Source: Gnetum montanum
Lineage: Eukaryota; Streptophyta; Gnetopsida; Gnetales; Gnetaceae
Direction of reading: 5' to 3'
DNA: 64,000 nucleotides
Assembly: GCA_015680685.1 (NCBI GenBank)
Contig: MNCI01029492.1
Coordinates: forward strand, 1,691,427 to 1,755,426
A program made the position numbers and the translations under genes. The notes under the pieces were generated by a model that saw only the letters and a program-made list of their open reading frames with translations, was not told the DNA's origin and ran no database searches. Shown piece by piece: positions 33,901 through 46,560 of this stretch (positions are counted from its first letter, which is position 1; each line of letters opens with the position of its first letter).

Positions 33901-34830
33901 TCTTTGGCTTCATGGCTAGATTAGTATAGATACAGTGCTAGCATATTTATGGGTCAATCCCAATGAGTTTAAGATATGATGAAGTAAAGGTTGTTGGCCA
34001 TCTATTAACCACTTTCAACAGTTTCTCTTTTTGTTCAAGAGAAAGTTTAGCATTGATTATAACCAGCTTTCCATTTTTCAGGAATGCATATTCCAAACCA
34101 GCAATTAGAGTTTTTATCTCTAGGGGCTCTTGTTTAAATTTTTAGGAATTTCCAACTCTCCCCAATAGGTATCATCATTTTCGTCATCAAAGAATTGGCA
34201 ATGAACTTGCTCTAGTTCATCCATGCCTATGACATAGGTGCATGTCAGGCTCTTAGTCAATTCCATGCAAATTGTGTTACTTCTAGAATTAGCTATCAAC
34301 CACTAGATACCTTCTTATTTTATGGCTACTACATACAAGAACCTTTGGATATCTACCTCATTTTCACACTACTTACATGATCAAATGGATGTTCTTTTCA
34401 CATACCAAAGTTTCTGCACACAATTGCACCCTATATCACTAAATGTGATGCATGGAACTCGTTTCTTCTTGATCTTTCCAAATCCATTTTCCTTGGAAAT
34501 TTCCAAGAAAAGATCTTTGATGTCCATTCTTGCATTAGCAATATTTGGCCACATCATTTCCATAATGATTGAAAAATCCCCCTTGTAGTTTTCAACTTTG
34601 ATTACTAGGAAATTGGTAAGATACAACTGCCCATAAATAGTGGTCACAATATCTTCTACCAGTCCCAATTGAATAGCAATGGACTAGTGTGCCAATTCTA
34701 ATCTGATATTGCTCTCCTTGAGAAACAATAGGTTCTAGGCAATATACATCTCATGGGAAATCATATTAACATAGGAACCTAAATCTAGAAGAGCTTTGCA
34801 TGGTTCATTTCCAGCAATTTGCAAATAGAT
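33901..34830 (-). pseudogene. Protease and protease-RT linker of element 2
   Basis: The longest open part is 34668-34381 (MGLVEDIVTTIYGQLYLTNF, then DIKDLFLEISKEN). Upstream, the active site reads ALLDLGSYVNMISHEMY near 34785-34750, so D-S-G has become D-L-G. Downstream lies the linker present in element 4 but deleted in element 1. Confidence 0.7.
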
Positions 34831-37400
34831 AAGGGGACTTCCAAAATCAACTAATTTCCTGGGAGGGTTGCTAGCCTAGATCCAGTAAGATACGACATGA
34901 GTTAACAGAATAGTGCAGATCTTGGAAGGCATTTGGTTTGAACCACTCTCAATTTGATGATTTGTAGAGGATGACTAGCTGTATAAATTCCTGAGGGCTT
35001 AGGAGGACTATTGGGATAGAAAAATGGTAGTTTACGAGATGTAGGTTTTGAACCACTTGGTTGATTAACCAATTGTAAATTAAAATCCCTTGTAGCATTA
35101 CATTGTTGCAACTGACCTAGAAGCTTACCATACATGAATGGAGTAGGCAGTAGTTGTGTTGAAGGTGGAGGAACAAGTGCAGGCACATGAGGAAGGTATG
35201 GATGGAATATGGGATCCCTCTAGGAGTTGGAGAATGAGTTTGATGATATTCAAGAGAGTGGTAGTGATGTTGGAAAGAAGAAATGTGACTAGAAGAGTCA
35301 CATGGAGACATGAGTTTCTGAACATAATACCCATATGAATCTAGATACCTATAAGGGTACTGCTACCATGGTAGTGACATCCCCCACAACTATGGTTGCT
35401 ACCATTACTAATACTACTCATATGGTTATAGTGGAGTTCCACTTGGATAATAAGGTTGTTACTAGTGGAACTTCCTAGGATTACCTTGAGAATAAGTCAA
35501 TCTTCTAGGTGTTTATCTTTTTGATAGTTGTGGATTTAGAGCATACACCCCAAATTCCTGTAAGTGTGACACAACAATGCAACATCCTTGAGGATGTTCA
35601 TAGTGATAGGTACCACATCCACCATCATCATCTGATTCAGTCTCCACAACTTCTTCTACTGTAGTAGCTTTTCCATTGCCCCTTTAGTAGGCATGTTCAA
35701 CTTCATTCTACCTCCTACAATCATGATGACTACTTTGCTCTCTTGATTCTTCTATGACTTTTAGAGTAGTTTGGAAATTTTCATCCAATGAATATCATAT
35801 TTTACCTACCTTAGCTAAAATTTCAAACAAGATGTTTCGATTGACAAGGTATTTTGTTACACCACCTCATCAAGAGATGACTCCTCCTCACTATTACAAA
35901 AGTAGACCTTCTTCTTTCTGATGGAAGGATTTCTATTATAATCTCCTACATTTTCTCATTTCCTTAACTCTTCTTCTTCTTTTACTACCTATTCAATTAG
36001 CCTTTGTATCTGATGGGCTCTTAATTTTGACAATCTTCCTTAAGCTTAGACCCCAAGGGTCCTCCATGTTTCTGACCAAAGCCCATCTATGATGTGGTGA
36101 AGTTATTCCCATTTAGAGCAACCATGGCTAGGGCATCAATGTAATAATGAATAATATCTAACCATGGCGACATTCAAAGGTTCATGTGTTCCTTATTTCT
36201 AGCCTTAGATTTGCCTTCACAAGTTTGACACCCTAGAGTACATTTGATACTTCTCATTAAATAGTTCCAGCATTATACTCCATCGATGGATTGATTCTGG
36301 TTCTAGAGACCAGTACCAGATTTCTGCTTCCTTGATGAGTGTTATGGGAAACAACTTGAGCTTTTGCCAATCATTTTTAATATTTTTTAAGGCATAAGCA
36401 TCGTGAAAAACTTGTAGATGCATTTGAGGATCTAAGTTATATCCCCCTCAAATCCAGGGATATTGTTCATGTCTAGTAACATGATTTGAATATCTTTCAC
36501 ATGCTTGGTAGGAATTCTGATAGCCTCTATGATGTTGAGCATATTTCAAGTGGCTAGCAGAGGTTCATTGGCATGCTCTTGATGACACCTATGATGTCCT
36601 CTGCCATTCCTTCATTCATGGTGGTCTCTATAATTATTGTTGTTGTTCCACCGCCTACAATTCTTTTTAGATTCGAAGAAGGAAGCTGATCCAAATGAAG
36701 AGAGCGAAGAGGGAGGAGGACTGCCATCATCGTGGTGTCTACCACTTTCTCTCCATTTTTCATGGTCATGATCCTTGGAGTAATCATCATTATGCTTGTC
36801 CTAGTTCCGCTTCAACTCCCTTAGAGCTCCCATGACCATGGGACTCCTTATTACTAGAACCCTGGTTATTGATCACTGATTTAGGATTTGGGTTCAACTT
36901 CCCTCCACCAGAGTCAAGAGGTGGAGAGTTTGCATGTTGAGAACCTTAGGAAAGAGGTTTCTCATTATCCTTTTGATTTAGCATAAACAAGGGATTAGTG
37001 AATCATTTCCCCTTCATGGCTTCGTGGATATTTTCTTGTTGTCAATCTTGTTTGCATTGTGTCTTAGTGGGATGATAATCTCAAAAGTCATGATCTTCCA
37101 CAACATACTCTCCATGAAGCTCCTGAATGCCCAACCTTGTAATAGTTTGGAGTAGCATCTTAGAAACAAATCAATCAGGTGGTAATACAACGTTCCCCTC
37201 CATGTCTCACCACCGAATTTGTTCATCCTGATGGAGGACGTAAGTAAAATTGGGTACAAACTCATCAAGATGAGTGTACGCCACTCTGCATTCTTGTGGT
37301 ACTAGTGACTTAGAATCATCTTGGCTATGAGAAATAATTTCTTAGTGTCCTTGTAGTATAATTTTGATAAATTATTATGATTTAACCTTGTCGGGTTTGT
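34831..37400 (-). pseudogene. gag of element 2
   Basis: On the minus strand: N-terminal HLDEFVPNF-like part near 37280, basic/Ser-rich part near 36790-36560, Gag core with QVFHDAYALKNIKNDWQKLK and FNEKYQMYSRVSN (36420-36217), and the Pro-rich tail with SPPKPS (34990). YSRVSN keeps the arginine that is a stop in element 1. It is heavily interrupted. Confidence 0.7.
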
Positions 37401-37461
37401 TTCAATGATGTTAAGTAATTTTCACTAATCCTAAACTAATAATGCATGTTACTAGCTAAAA

Positions 37462-37480
37462 ATCTCTAACAATGGTGTCA
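37462..37480 (-). other. Primer-binding site of element 2 (decayed tRNA-Asp type)
   Basis: The minus strand reads TGACACCATTGTTAGAGA after the LTR end. It aligns with TGGCGCCGTTGTCGGGGA with only G-to-A and C-to-T changes, as expected for deamination. Confidence 0.65.
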
Positions 37481-37481
37481 A

Positions 37482-38342
37482 TGATGAGCAACGAGGTATC
37501 CCTATGCCCAACCATATGAATCACTAAGGCATTCACATGCAATTAGATTGAATTTCTTGGATTTCTAGTGTTCTCATGCATAAGATTCAATCTAGAAGGT
37601 GAATCTAATCATGGAACGATCAGTGTCTTCCCAACTACACTTGTGAAGCTCATTTGTATGGTTAAGTGCAATTGAGGCACATGATTTTTATTATTTTATA
37701 TTTTTTTTGCCTAAGGTTGGTAATATATTGAGAAGAAATTGATTAACAAATTCAACTAATTTAATTACTATTTAATAACTAACTATCATAACATAAGCAT
37801 TTAGTCCCACTTTCCGTACACATCTTGAACACATACAACACTGCTGGGTGACCAAGTGTTAAGCGCTATTGGGATTACCAAGTGTTATTTGTATCCTCAA
37901 AGTGGTCGTAATTATATGTGCTAGTATATTTATCTTAATTAATTACTTAAACTCTTAATCATTCTATGTTAATTAATGAAAAAATAAAGGCATAAATAAA
38001 TCATTAAGCTACTCCAAGTCCTACAAGGTTTATCAAAAGGCTTGTCTTTATTGCCACACACACTATGGTGCTTAAGTACAACAATGCTTGAATAAAGATC
38101 CATACACTCCTTGACTCCTGCTATGGGCACTCAAAAAATGATTCTATCTCTTACAAAAATATACTGTAAGAAGTTCTCTAGCAACTAAAATTCTAATGCC
38201 CCATTAACACAGCTGGGGTGCCATATTTATAGACCTACTAGGGTGCCATGTCAATGTGGGGAACCCTACATCAATGGGATCCTATTAATGGGGTCGTGTC
38301 AATGACATCCCATCGACACAGCTGACCAAAGACAATTTATCA
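37482..38342 (-). repeat. 5' LTR of element 2
   Basis: TGATGAG to TTTATCA on the plus strand, 861 bp, pairs with 15769-16642. The U3 side (38240-38340) has modules GTCAATG, CATCAATG, CATCGACA. It is followed by CTTGG, the target duplication. Confidence 0.85.
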
Positions 38343-40732
38343 CTTGGTGTGACCAAGTGTTGGTATTTATAGGGCTAAAAAAGACCCACTACATCGCATC
38401 AATGATGATGTAAGTAGAGCTACAATGTTGTAGATACGATATCATAGATACAATATAATAGCTTAGTAAAAACAAGTTTTATCATACCACCACAACTAAC
38501 TAGAAACTCGTCCTCAAGTTAAAACAAAAGGAGGATAGTGTTCCTTACAAAATTAGGAGGTATACCTAGACTTTGATATAACTACTTATATACATGGCTA
38601 CTTGACTTTGAATGTTGCATTGTAGTTCAGATGGTATTTTACTAATTTATCATGCATTGCATGATGGACACAATTAACAACAAATAATATAAAATAAAAA
38701 ATGGTAGAGCTTAATGCAGTATTTAAGTTCCTGGTGGTGGTAGCTTTTCCATCAACTTCTTTCATTTTTCATTAGGCTTCTAAAACTGGTAATGATTGAG
38801 GAGTACCCAAAGCTTTTTTTCCTTTGACCTAGGATCATGTACCATCCATGCAAATTCTACAATGTTTGATGGCATTGGTACTTCCCATGGGCATGGTAGT
38901 GATGAAAACATCTTATTGGCTTTCAAATACCAAGTTGCAAACTGCCTTCTCTCTTTCCCAAAAGCCCTAGATATCTTGCTTCATTCTTGATGGTCAATCT
39001 TTCTGCAAGCTAGGTTTACTACTACATCTTTCTAACCTTGGTAGCCAAATTTTACTATTTTGAGTTCAAAGTTTGCAATATGCAATTTCTATTGGGCATC
39101 TTTCCTATCTACAAACTTCTTCTCATACAATCCATACATGGTAGCCACCTATTACTCTAACTCATTTCTTGGTCTACTTGTTGTTAACATGGCTAGATTA
39201 GCATACCGAAGGTTTTCTAACCCCATGTACTCTATGACATCCTCGATCTGCAGGTTATTATTCTTTACTTCAACCTAGTTAACATGGGCTAGGCTATCAA
39301 AAATTGGCTGCCAATCAAGTGTTTATGCTATAATTACACTAATCTTGGCCTTGGCCCTTTGGATTTCTTTTTCATTGACTTGCTTGTACATGCCCACCTA
39401 GTCTATGAAGTGTTCTTTAAGTCATTCATTTTTCTTGGCCTTGTTTTACCACGCACTAATTTCAATTGCTAATTTTTGTCAAACTGCACAAAGTTCTTGC
39501 ATTGATAAAATTCAATTTTCTCTAGCCAATCTATTCATGTCCTGGTTAACTCTATTGAGCTATTCTCATAGTTGATGAATGCTTTCTTCAAGAATATTTT
39601 TCTACTTTTTAATATCTGTTAAATTTGTATTATCTACAGCAAATTTCTTATTTTCTTCTTCCAAGGTAGTGATGGCTTTGGCATATGCATATGTTTGTGC
39701 TTCTACCACTAATGTATTCCTCACAGCCTTCTCTTTCTCCATCTCTACTTGATCCTTACTATGAGTTGCCACACTTATTCTATTCTAAATGCATCTAGTT
39801 AGTCTAGGGCTATATACTATGTAGGGTCTTTCTTTTCTACTTTCAAGGCTCCTAATTTAGCTTGCAACCTCCACATTTCATTTTCTACATATTCTACCCT
39901 TATCTTACCATGACCAACTTTCTCCTTGTTGTAATCAAATCAAATTGAACTACAATGATATCATTAGGGATATTAAAGAGATTTTACATTACTTATTCTA
40001 TCTACAGCAGTCGATCAAGGACATCTTCGTGTTTTGCTAGGATCATGGATGTACCGACTAGCATTTCAACATATCTAGTTCTAGTAATATTCATAGGTGG
40101 CACAATGGAAATGTTCAATGATTCTTTTATGTGATTATTGATTACTTATGCTACTGCTACTACATCTTGATGTTGCATTATTACTACTGTGGTTCCTTCT
40201 CCAGTTGTTAGCATAACCTAGAAAAATGCAGCATTTTCTGAGATTTGCTATGCCTAATCATCATCCTCTCCTTCCTACAATGAGACTTGACCACTCACAA
40301 GTCCTATTGATGCTGTAGTTCTTACAGAGTTCTCTCTCACTTTGTACAATGCAGAACCTTCCCTTTTTCCCATCTAATGATTTCTACAATTTGCTACAAG
40401 TGTTGCATAGAAGACCTATAATCTAGTTATGTAGGTGGAGCACTCTATCCTCGTCTATCACTAGTAGGTGTTGACCCATTTGGTCCTACTTCTTATTGTC
40501 TAGTTGCTACAATGTTACTTGCTAGCATGGATCCTACTACTCCCTAGGTGCCTATTGGCTTCTCCAGTTGATCTTTCTTTGGTGGCACTAGTTTGGACAT
40601 CACAGCATAAGATGCATTTTAGGCTTTCCTTAGAAAATAATTTATATATCCCAAAATCTTTACTTGCTTGCACTACTTTCTAATGAGGTAAGGAAATGGT
40701 AGTGTAAGTTTCCCTACCTTCTTCTCTTCAAA
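38343..40732 (-). mobile_element. Element 3, right part: U3 end, polypurine tract and 3' reading frame
   Basis: 38343-38484 is the U3 end of the LTR whose other part is at 14130-14879, with a tatttatagg TATA complement near 38368. The complement of the polypurine tract follows (taccaccac) together with the family's 'gaaactcgtcctcaagtt'. Then comes the 3' reading frame. The element stops at about 40732, where plus-strand element 4 begins; the joint shares ttcaaa. Gag and pol of element 3 are not in the window. Confidence 0.7.
38723..40732 (-). pseudogene. 3' reading frame of element 3, N-terminal third missing
   Basis: The minus-strand frame ends with a KATTTRN-like tail at 38723. It shares with element B the junction VPPKKDQ / APPKKD and the upstream 'actaccatttcctta' stretch. 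Coiled-coil-rich, with dense stops. It starts in the middle of the protein because the element is cut at 40732. Confidence 0.6.
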
Positions 40733-43150
40733 CCTTCTCATCCTACACCAGGATGAACAACTACAATGACACGGCATGGAAGGAAACATTCTGTTGCTGC
40801 CCAATTGAGCTATTCTTGCAATGCTCTACCAAATGCTTACACGATGTGGTCTTCAAGACAGCCATGCAAAGTATATTTTGGAAGATATTGACACCAGGGA
40901 TTATCATCCCACTAAAGCACAATGTCTGCGGGACCAACAACTAGAGCAGTGCTACGAATTTTCAAAGGGAAAAGAACTTAACGATTCTCCATTTCTATTG
41001 TACCAACAAGCTAGTGGGGAACCCTTCGCTAGGGGTTTTCCATTCAATGAAACTCCTCTCTTCGACTTCAGTGATGGAGGTCAAAATCAAAACTTGCACT
41101 CCACAACCATAATCCTGGTTTTGGTAATAAGGGATCCAATGAAAAAGATGGATCTAGAGGGGCAAGTCGAGATAGGGATGCAAAGAAGAAGTAAGATCAT
41201 GATCATGGTCATGATCACTGAAGAGGTGGAAGTAGCCACCGTGATGGTGTTAGCTCTCCTTTATATTCCCCTTCGTCATCTTCTTCTTCTTTTGGCTCTG
41301 ACCATGACCACAGAAGGCAACACCATGATGGAGGTAATTGAAATGAATGAAATGATCGATGGGACCAAAATGATCCAAGGGACCATTACGAATGGTAGGA
41401 TCAAGGGCATATGTGTTCAAGAGAGGCACATCACCATGAACAAAGGGGTAGTAGAGGGCATTATAGGCACCATGATCAAGGCCTTGATGAGCCTCTACTT
41501 GCTACTCAAAGTATGCTTAACATCGCAGAGGCAATGAGAATTCCAACAAGGCATATGTGAAGGATAGTCAGATCAAATGGTTAGACATGAACAACATTCC
41601 TTGATTTCAAGGAGGATATAACTCTGATCTGCAAAATCATCTTCAAGATTTTCAAGATGCATGTACCTTGCAAACTATAAAAAACAAGTGGCAGAAACTG
41701 AAGTTGTTCCCAGGACACTTATCAAAGAAGTAGAAAACCGGTACCGATCTTTAGATCTAGAATCTATTAGATAATGGAGTACTATGCTTGAGTTATTTAA
41801 TGATAAATATCAAAAGTACTCCAAAGTGTCCAACTTAAGGAAAAACATTCAAGGATGAAAACAAGGAAGGAACAAACCCTTGGATGCTACCATTGGTTGA
41901 TGCTACACCTTATTACACAAATGTTCGGGCCATGGTTATTCTCAACTAGATCAACTTTGCCACATAGTAAAAGGACTTTGATTAGAAACAAGGGGAACCC
42001 TTGGTGTCTATGCCCAAGGGCAACTATCAAAACTAAGTGCCCATCATATACAAAGATTAATAGAGCAGGTAGCCATAGATGAGGGCGAGCTAAGAAAAAG
42101 AGAAAGTGCAAAAGAGTACAACCATGATCCTTCAATTCGCAAGAGCGAGGTTCGATTCTGCAATAGTGAGAACAAGTCTGTATTTGATGAGGGGGTAAAT
42201 AAAAAAACCTTGTCACTTCAAAAATTTCAATCTAAATTTATGATCAAGGTTGATCAGTTATGGGACTCAATGAATAACAGATTCCAAACTATTCTCAAAA
42301 TTGCTGAAGAGTCCAAAGAACAAGATAGTGACCACAAGCACAGGAGGCACAAGGAAGCTAAATGTGCATATCACAAAGGTAAGGGCAAGCTTGCTACAAT
42401 CAAAGAAGTTGCAGACAGTGAATCAGATAATGATCATGGGTGTGACATCTATCAGTATGAACATCCTAAGGGATGTTGCCCCATTGTGTCACATCTATAG
42501 GAGTCTAGGGTGTATGCCTTAATCCACAACTTACACAAAGGAAAGCCTCCAAAAGGTTACCTTATCCTAAAGGTAATCTTACGTGGTTTCACTGACAATA
42601 ACCGTATTATCCAAGTGGAGCTCCACCATAACTATATGAACAATATCAACAATGGCAGCAACCACAACATGGGTGCTGGCACTACCAAGGCAACAATACC
42701 CTTACTAGTAGCCTGATCCATATGGTTACTATGTTTAGCAACCCATGTCTACACGTGATTCTTCCAGTCACATTTCTAATTTCTAGCCTTACTACCACCC
42801 TTTAGATTATTATTGAGCTAATTCGCCATATGAAAGAAGAGATACCACCTCTTACCCTTATCATCCTCCTATCCCTACACATGCTCCTCCTCCATCCATA
42901 CAGCTACCACCTACTGCACCTATGCAGGGTGGATTACCAACTCAACCACAACAACGCAATACTATGAGGGCTATTAATCTGCAACTGAATCATCAATCAA
43001 AGAGGTCAAATGCTTGATCAAAGAAAATATCTTTCTTTCAAGTCCACCTAAGCCCTCTCATACACCCATAGTTGACAACCCTACTCCTACCTCTCCCTCC
43101 TCTATCAAATTCCTTCAAGCCTCCTTCAAACTAAACTCTAGCTAGGATCC
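40733..43150 (+). pseudogene. gag of element 4
   Basis: Same order as in element 1: LHQDEQL, RDYHPTKAQCLRDQQLEQ, a basic/Ser/His-rich part, Gag core with EDITLICKII-like remnants and FNDKYQKYSKVSN (41780-41835), and coiled coil with KFQSKFMIKVDQLWDSMNNR (42222-42281). CDIYQYEHPKGCC is the degraded Cys/His motif, and a Pro/Gln-rich tail follows. Several frame shifts and stops. Confidence 0.75.
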
Positions 43151-43158
43151 ATACTGTA

Positions 43159-43740
43159 ATGCTCACTCATACCATATCTGATTGGATCCATGCAAGAAAC
43201 CTTCCCATAAAATTATCCAATCTTGGAAGTCCTTTAATTTATTTGCAGATTGTTGGGAATGAACTATGCAAGGCTCTTCTTGACTCAGGTTCTAGTGTTA
43301 ATTTGATTTCTCATGAGATGTACACTACTTGGACCCTGCCTCCTCTCAAGAAGAGCAACATAAGATTAGAATTGGTAAACCAGTCCATCACTATTCCATT
43401 GGGATTGGTCGACGACATTATGACCACTGTTTTTGGATGGTCTTATCCTACCGATTTCCTAATAATCAAAGTAGAGAACTACAAAGGGGATTTCCTAGTC
43501 ATCATGGAAAGGGCATGGCTGAGCACTGTCGATGCAAGAATGGGCATTAGAGATCTTTCCCTGGAGATATCTAAAGAAAATCCATTTTGAAATAGTAAGA
43601 AAAAGAGAGTCCCATGCATCGCATATAGTGATACAGGGTGTAATTACGTGCAGAAACTCTAGGTCGTAAAGCAAGCATCTATCTCTACATGCAAGCAATG
43701 TGCACCAAAAGCAGAAATTCAAAGGTATTTATATGCAACA
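43159..43740 (+). pseudogene. Aspartic protease of element 4, active-site region intact
   Basis: A 143-codon open frame with LCKALLDSGSSVNLISHEMY (D-S-G at about 43281-43289), then LPPLKKSNIRLELVNQS, PTDFLIIKVENYKGDF and ERAWLSTVDARMGIRDLS. It is the best preserved protease here and the reference for the 36-bp loss in element 1. The frame stops at 43588 (TGA) and resumes in the same frame. Confidence 0.8.
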
Positions 43741-44391
43741 GCCATACAACAAGAGGGTACCCAATGGCTGACCACTAATTATGAAAGCAGCACACTTTGC
43801 ATGGAACCAATTGAGAGCCTAACATGTGCATATGTCACAAGCATTGATGAACTAGAGCAAGTTCATCACCAACTCTCTAACAACACAAATGATGATCCTC
43901 ACTAGGAAGAGTTGGAAATTCTTGAAAAATTCAAGCTAGAGCCCCTTGAACTAAAAATGCTACTGACTAGAATAGAATATGTGTTTTTGAAAAATGGAAA
44001 GCTAGTTATAATCAATGCAAAACTTACTCTAGAATAGAAAAGGAGGTTGTTGAAGGTAGTTGAAAGATGGCCAAGAACTTTTGTTTGGTTATATCTTGAA
44101 CTCACAGGGATTGATCTTAAGATATGTCAGCATCACATCTACACTGATCTAGCCATTAAGCCAAAACAACAACCACAAAGGCAATTGAACCCCAAGCTAA
44201 AGCATATTGTCAAGGAGGAAATCAAGCAACTCCTCAAGGTGGGGTTCATTTATCCCATTGCATATAGCAAATGGGTTAGCCCACTTGTAATTATGCCAAA
44301 GAAAGGTGGCAAGTAGTAGGTTTGCATCGATTTCAAGCTACTGAATATGGAAACATTCAAGGACCATTTTCCGTTGCCATTTCTTGATTAG
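43741..44391 (+). pseudogene. Protease-RT linker and RT N-terminal part of element 4
   Basis: The linker (SIDELEQVHHQLSNN, LTGIDLKICQHHIYTDLA) leads into LKHIVKEEIKQLLKVGFIYP and WVSPLVIMPKKGGK. A TAG (TGG position) follows. The frame reads to PLPFLD and meets the solo LTR. Element 1 lacks most of this linker. Confidence 0.75.
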
Positions 44392-45361
44392 TGATGAGTG
44401 GCGAGGTACCCCCTACACTCAACCATATGAATATGAGCATTCACGCATGATCCGGTCAAACTCTGCGGACAGGCTAGTTGTGGTATCTAGATCATTACAC
44501 GTTGATCGCAGGTCGTTGTCTTCCCACCTAGACTAGTATTTGCTTTTATCACGTATGGTTTAGTCTAAAGTAAGGTGTATGATGTGGACCTAAACTAGTG
44601 CTACCCCTAGAGGAAATGGAAAATAACTTTTTTTAAACTAATAAGTAATAAGAAATGAAGTCTAAGCTAATGGGACATGGGAGGAGAGAGTCTAAACTAG
44701 CCTAAGTGCGATGAGCATCTATTCCTTAATCATTCGTACACATCTTGGACCTCGTGCATGACTACTACTGGGATTACCAGGCATAGATCCTAGGTACGCT
44801 ACTGGGTTACCAAGTAGTTACACTTAAATGCTCGTGATTAAGTTGTACTCATTTCGCATTTGACAATAGGAATAATAAATGATGGCAAAGAAATATTAAC
44901 TAAGAAGATAATAAATAACAATAACAATTAAACAATTAAAACTAAGTGAATGCTGCAATGATGAAGTAATCTCAATCTTTATTTCCGATCATGTGCGTGT
45001 CCAAGTACGTCACACTTGAATAAAGGTTCCGTACAATTACAAGCATCACACTACAGGCATGCACTTGGGAAAATAGTCTAACTCCTACAAAAACAAACTG
45101 CAAGGGCTTCGCTACAACTACTAGAAATATGATCCTAAGTGCGGCGGGTGTGCATTTATATATAACCAGAGAAAAACTCTATGTAAATGGGGTCGTGTCA
45201 ACGCATGGACAAATGCATCGACGGGGCCATGTAAATGCAGCCCCGTCGACGTGGCCTAGTTAACGCAAGTCCGATATTGGGGGTCCGATATCAGGACCCA
45301 TCAAACCTGGTATCTTGTATCAGGGTTCCGATAACAGGACCTGATAGACCATGACTCATCA
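44392..45361 (-). repeat. Solo LTR inside RT of element 4
   Basis: TGATGAG to TCATCA, 970 bp, flanked by ATTAG at 44387-44391 and 45362-45366. Without it the RT reading continues at LDTISRHCYYIFLDGY. The U3 side (45185-45360) carries both GTCGACG/CATCGACG modules and GATATT/GATATC modules, so this LTR bridges the two U3 types of the family. Confidence 0.9.
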
Positions 45362-45990
45362 ATTAGATGCTTGACACAATATCTAGGCATTGCTACTACA
45401 TCTTTCTAGATGGTTATAGTGCCTATAACCAAATTCAAATTGCACTAGAAGACCAAGCAAAGACAACATTCACAAGTCCCTGGGAGACTTTTGCATATCA
45501 TACAATGTCGTTTGGCCTATCTAATGTTCCTACCATATTCCAACACCTTGTCCTAAGCATTTTTCAATAGCATATCAATAGTGGTGTGGAAGTCTTCATG
45601 AATGACTTCTCCACCTATGGAGCTACATTTGAATAAGCCTTGGACCCCCTTAAGCAAGTGCTAAAGTGATGTATTGAAACTAACTTGTGGCATAATTGGA
45701 AAAAAATTCACCTCATGGTCTATGAAGGCATTGTACTAGGACACATGATATCACAAGCAACAATTGAGGTGGATCCTTAAAAAATAAGGTTCATCCAAGG
45801 AATAACCCACCAACCAGAAATGGGTAAAGAAGTTCAATCATTCCTTGGACATATTAGCTACTACCAGCTATTAATAGAGAATTTCTTTAAGATCACAAAA
45901 CTATTGGTCAAGCTAACAAAAAAAGATGCTGCCTATGTCTAGACTGTAGAATGTGAGAAAGCATTCCAACAACTAAAAGAGAAGCTTGTA
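45362..45990 (+). pseudogene. Reverse transcriptase of element 4, C-terminal part
   Basis: LDGYSAYNQIQIALEDQAKTTF, FGLSNVPTIFQHLVLS, then VEVFMNDFSTYG at 45585-45620. The first catalytic D of FMDD is N (FMND), so the enzyme is dead. VQSFLGHISYYQ follows. There are several stops at CAG or TGG positions. Confidence 0.8.
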
Positions 45991-46560
45991 GAAACTCTAA
46001 TCCTACAAGTACCTAATTGGTCCAAGCCATTTCATATCATGACAGATGCATCAAATTATGCCTTGGGAGCTATGCTAACATAGTTAAATGATAATAAACG
46101 ACCATACTACATCCATTGTGCTAGCTAAAGCATTGTGGGTCACAATTAAACTATATCACTACAAAAAAAATTGATGGTAGTGGTGTTTGCTCTAGAGAAG
46201 TTCAAGCATTATGTGCTTAGATACAAGGTGTTTGTGCACATGAACCACAGTGCCATCCGCTTCCTAATAAACAAGCCAATAGTGAGCCCTCATGTCATAC
46301 AGTGGCTGGTGATCTTGCAAGAATTTGATCTTACGATGGTAGATCAAAAGGGCACTGAGAGAATCTAATCGCTGATCACTTGTCTCGATTGCGATGGGAC
46401 AACAAAGAGGAAGAAAGTCCACTCTCTAACATGTTTCCTGATGAACTCCTCTTTGCTAGGGCTATAACTAAACAAATGTCCAATGAGCCAAAATGGTATG
46501 ATGGCATTCTCATCTATCTTCTCACTTGGAAGATGCCACAAGGATTGGACCATCGGAATA
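45991..46560 (+). pseudogene. RNase H and spacer of element 4
   Basis: FHIMTDASNYALGAMLT keeps the catalytic aspartate (46045-46047). MVVVFALEKFKHYVLRYKVF and HMNHSAIRFLINKP follow (D to N in the HMDH block). The end is LSRLRWDNKEEESPLSN and the KWYDGILIYLLTW spacer. Confidence 0.75.

Larger units (their letters stand above)
15769..38342 (-). mobile_element. Athila-like element 2 (minus), split by element 1
   Basis: Read on the minus strand: 5' LTR 38342-37482, primer site, gag, protease, RT, RNase H and integrase down to about 31330, post-pol non-coding sequence, [element 1 at 31182-21716], more non-coding sequence, 3' reading frame 19740-16878, polypurine tract, 3' LTR 16642-15769. The 13.1 kb of its own sequence form a complete but heavily mutated element. 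Target duplications ATTGG/CTTGG differ at one base. Bases flanking element 1 share GTATA, so the split is a clean insertion. Confidence 0.8.

Noticed and set aside
31188-34830. Host genes on the plus strand (several open frames of 60-107 codons)
   Set aside because: All lie opposite integrase, RT and protease of minus-strand element 2, and none has its own support.
37482-38484. One long LTR of about 1 kb shared by two tandem elements
   Set aside because: The sequence contains two U3 ends (38342 and 38484). The 38343-38484 piece continues the LTR segment at 14130-14879, so nesting explains it better than a shared LTR.
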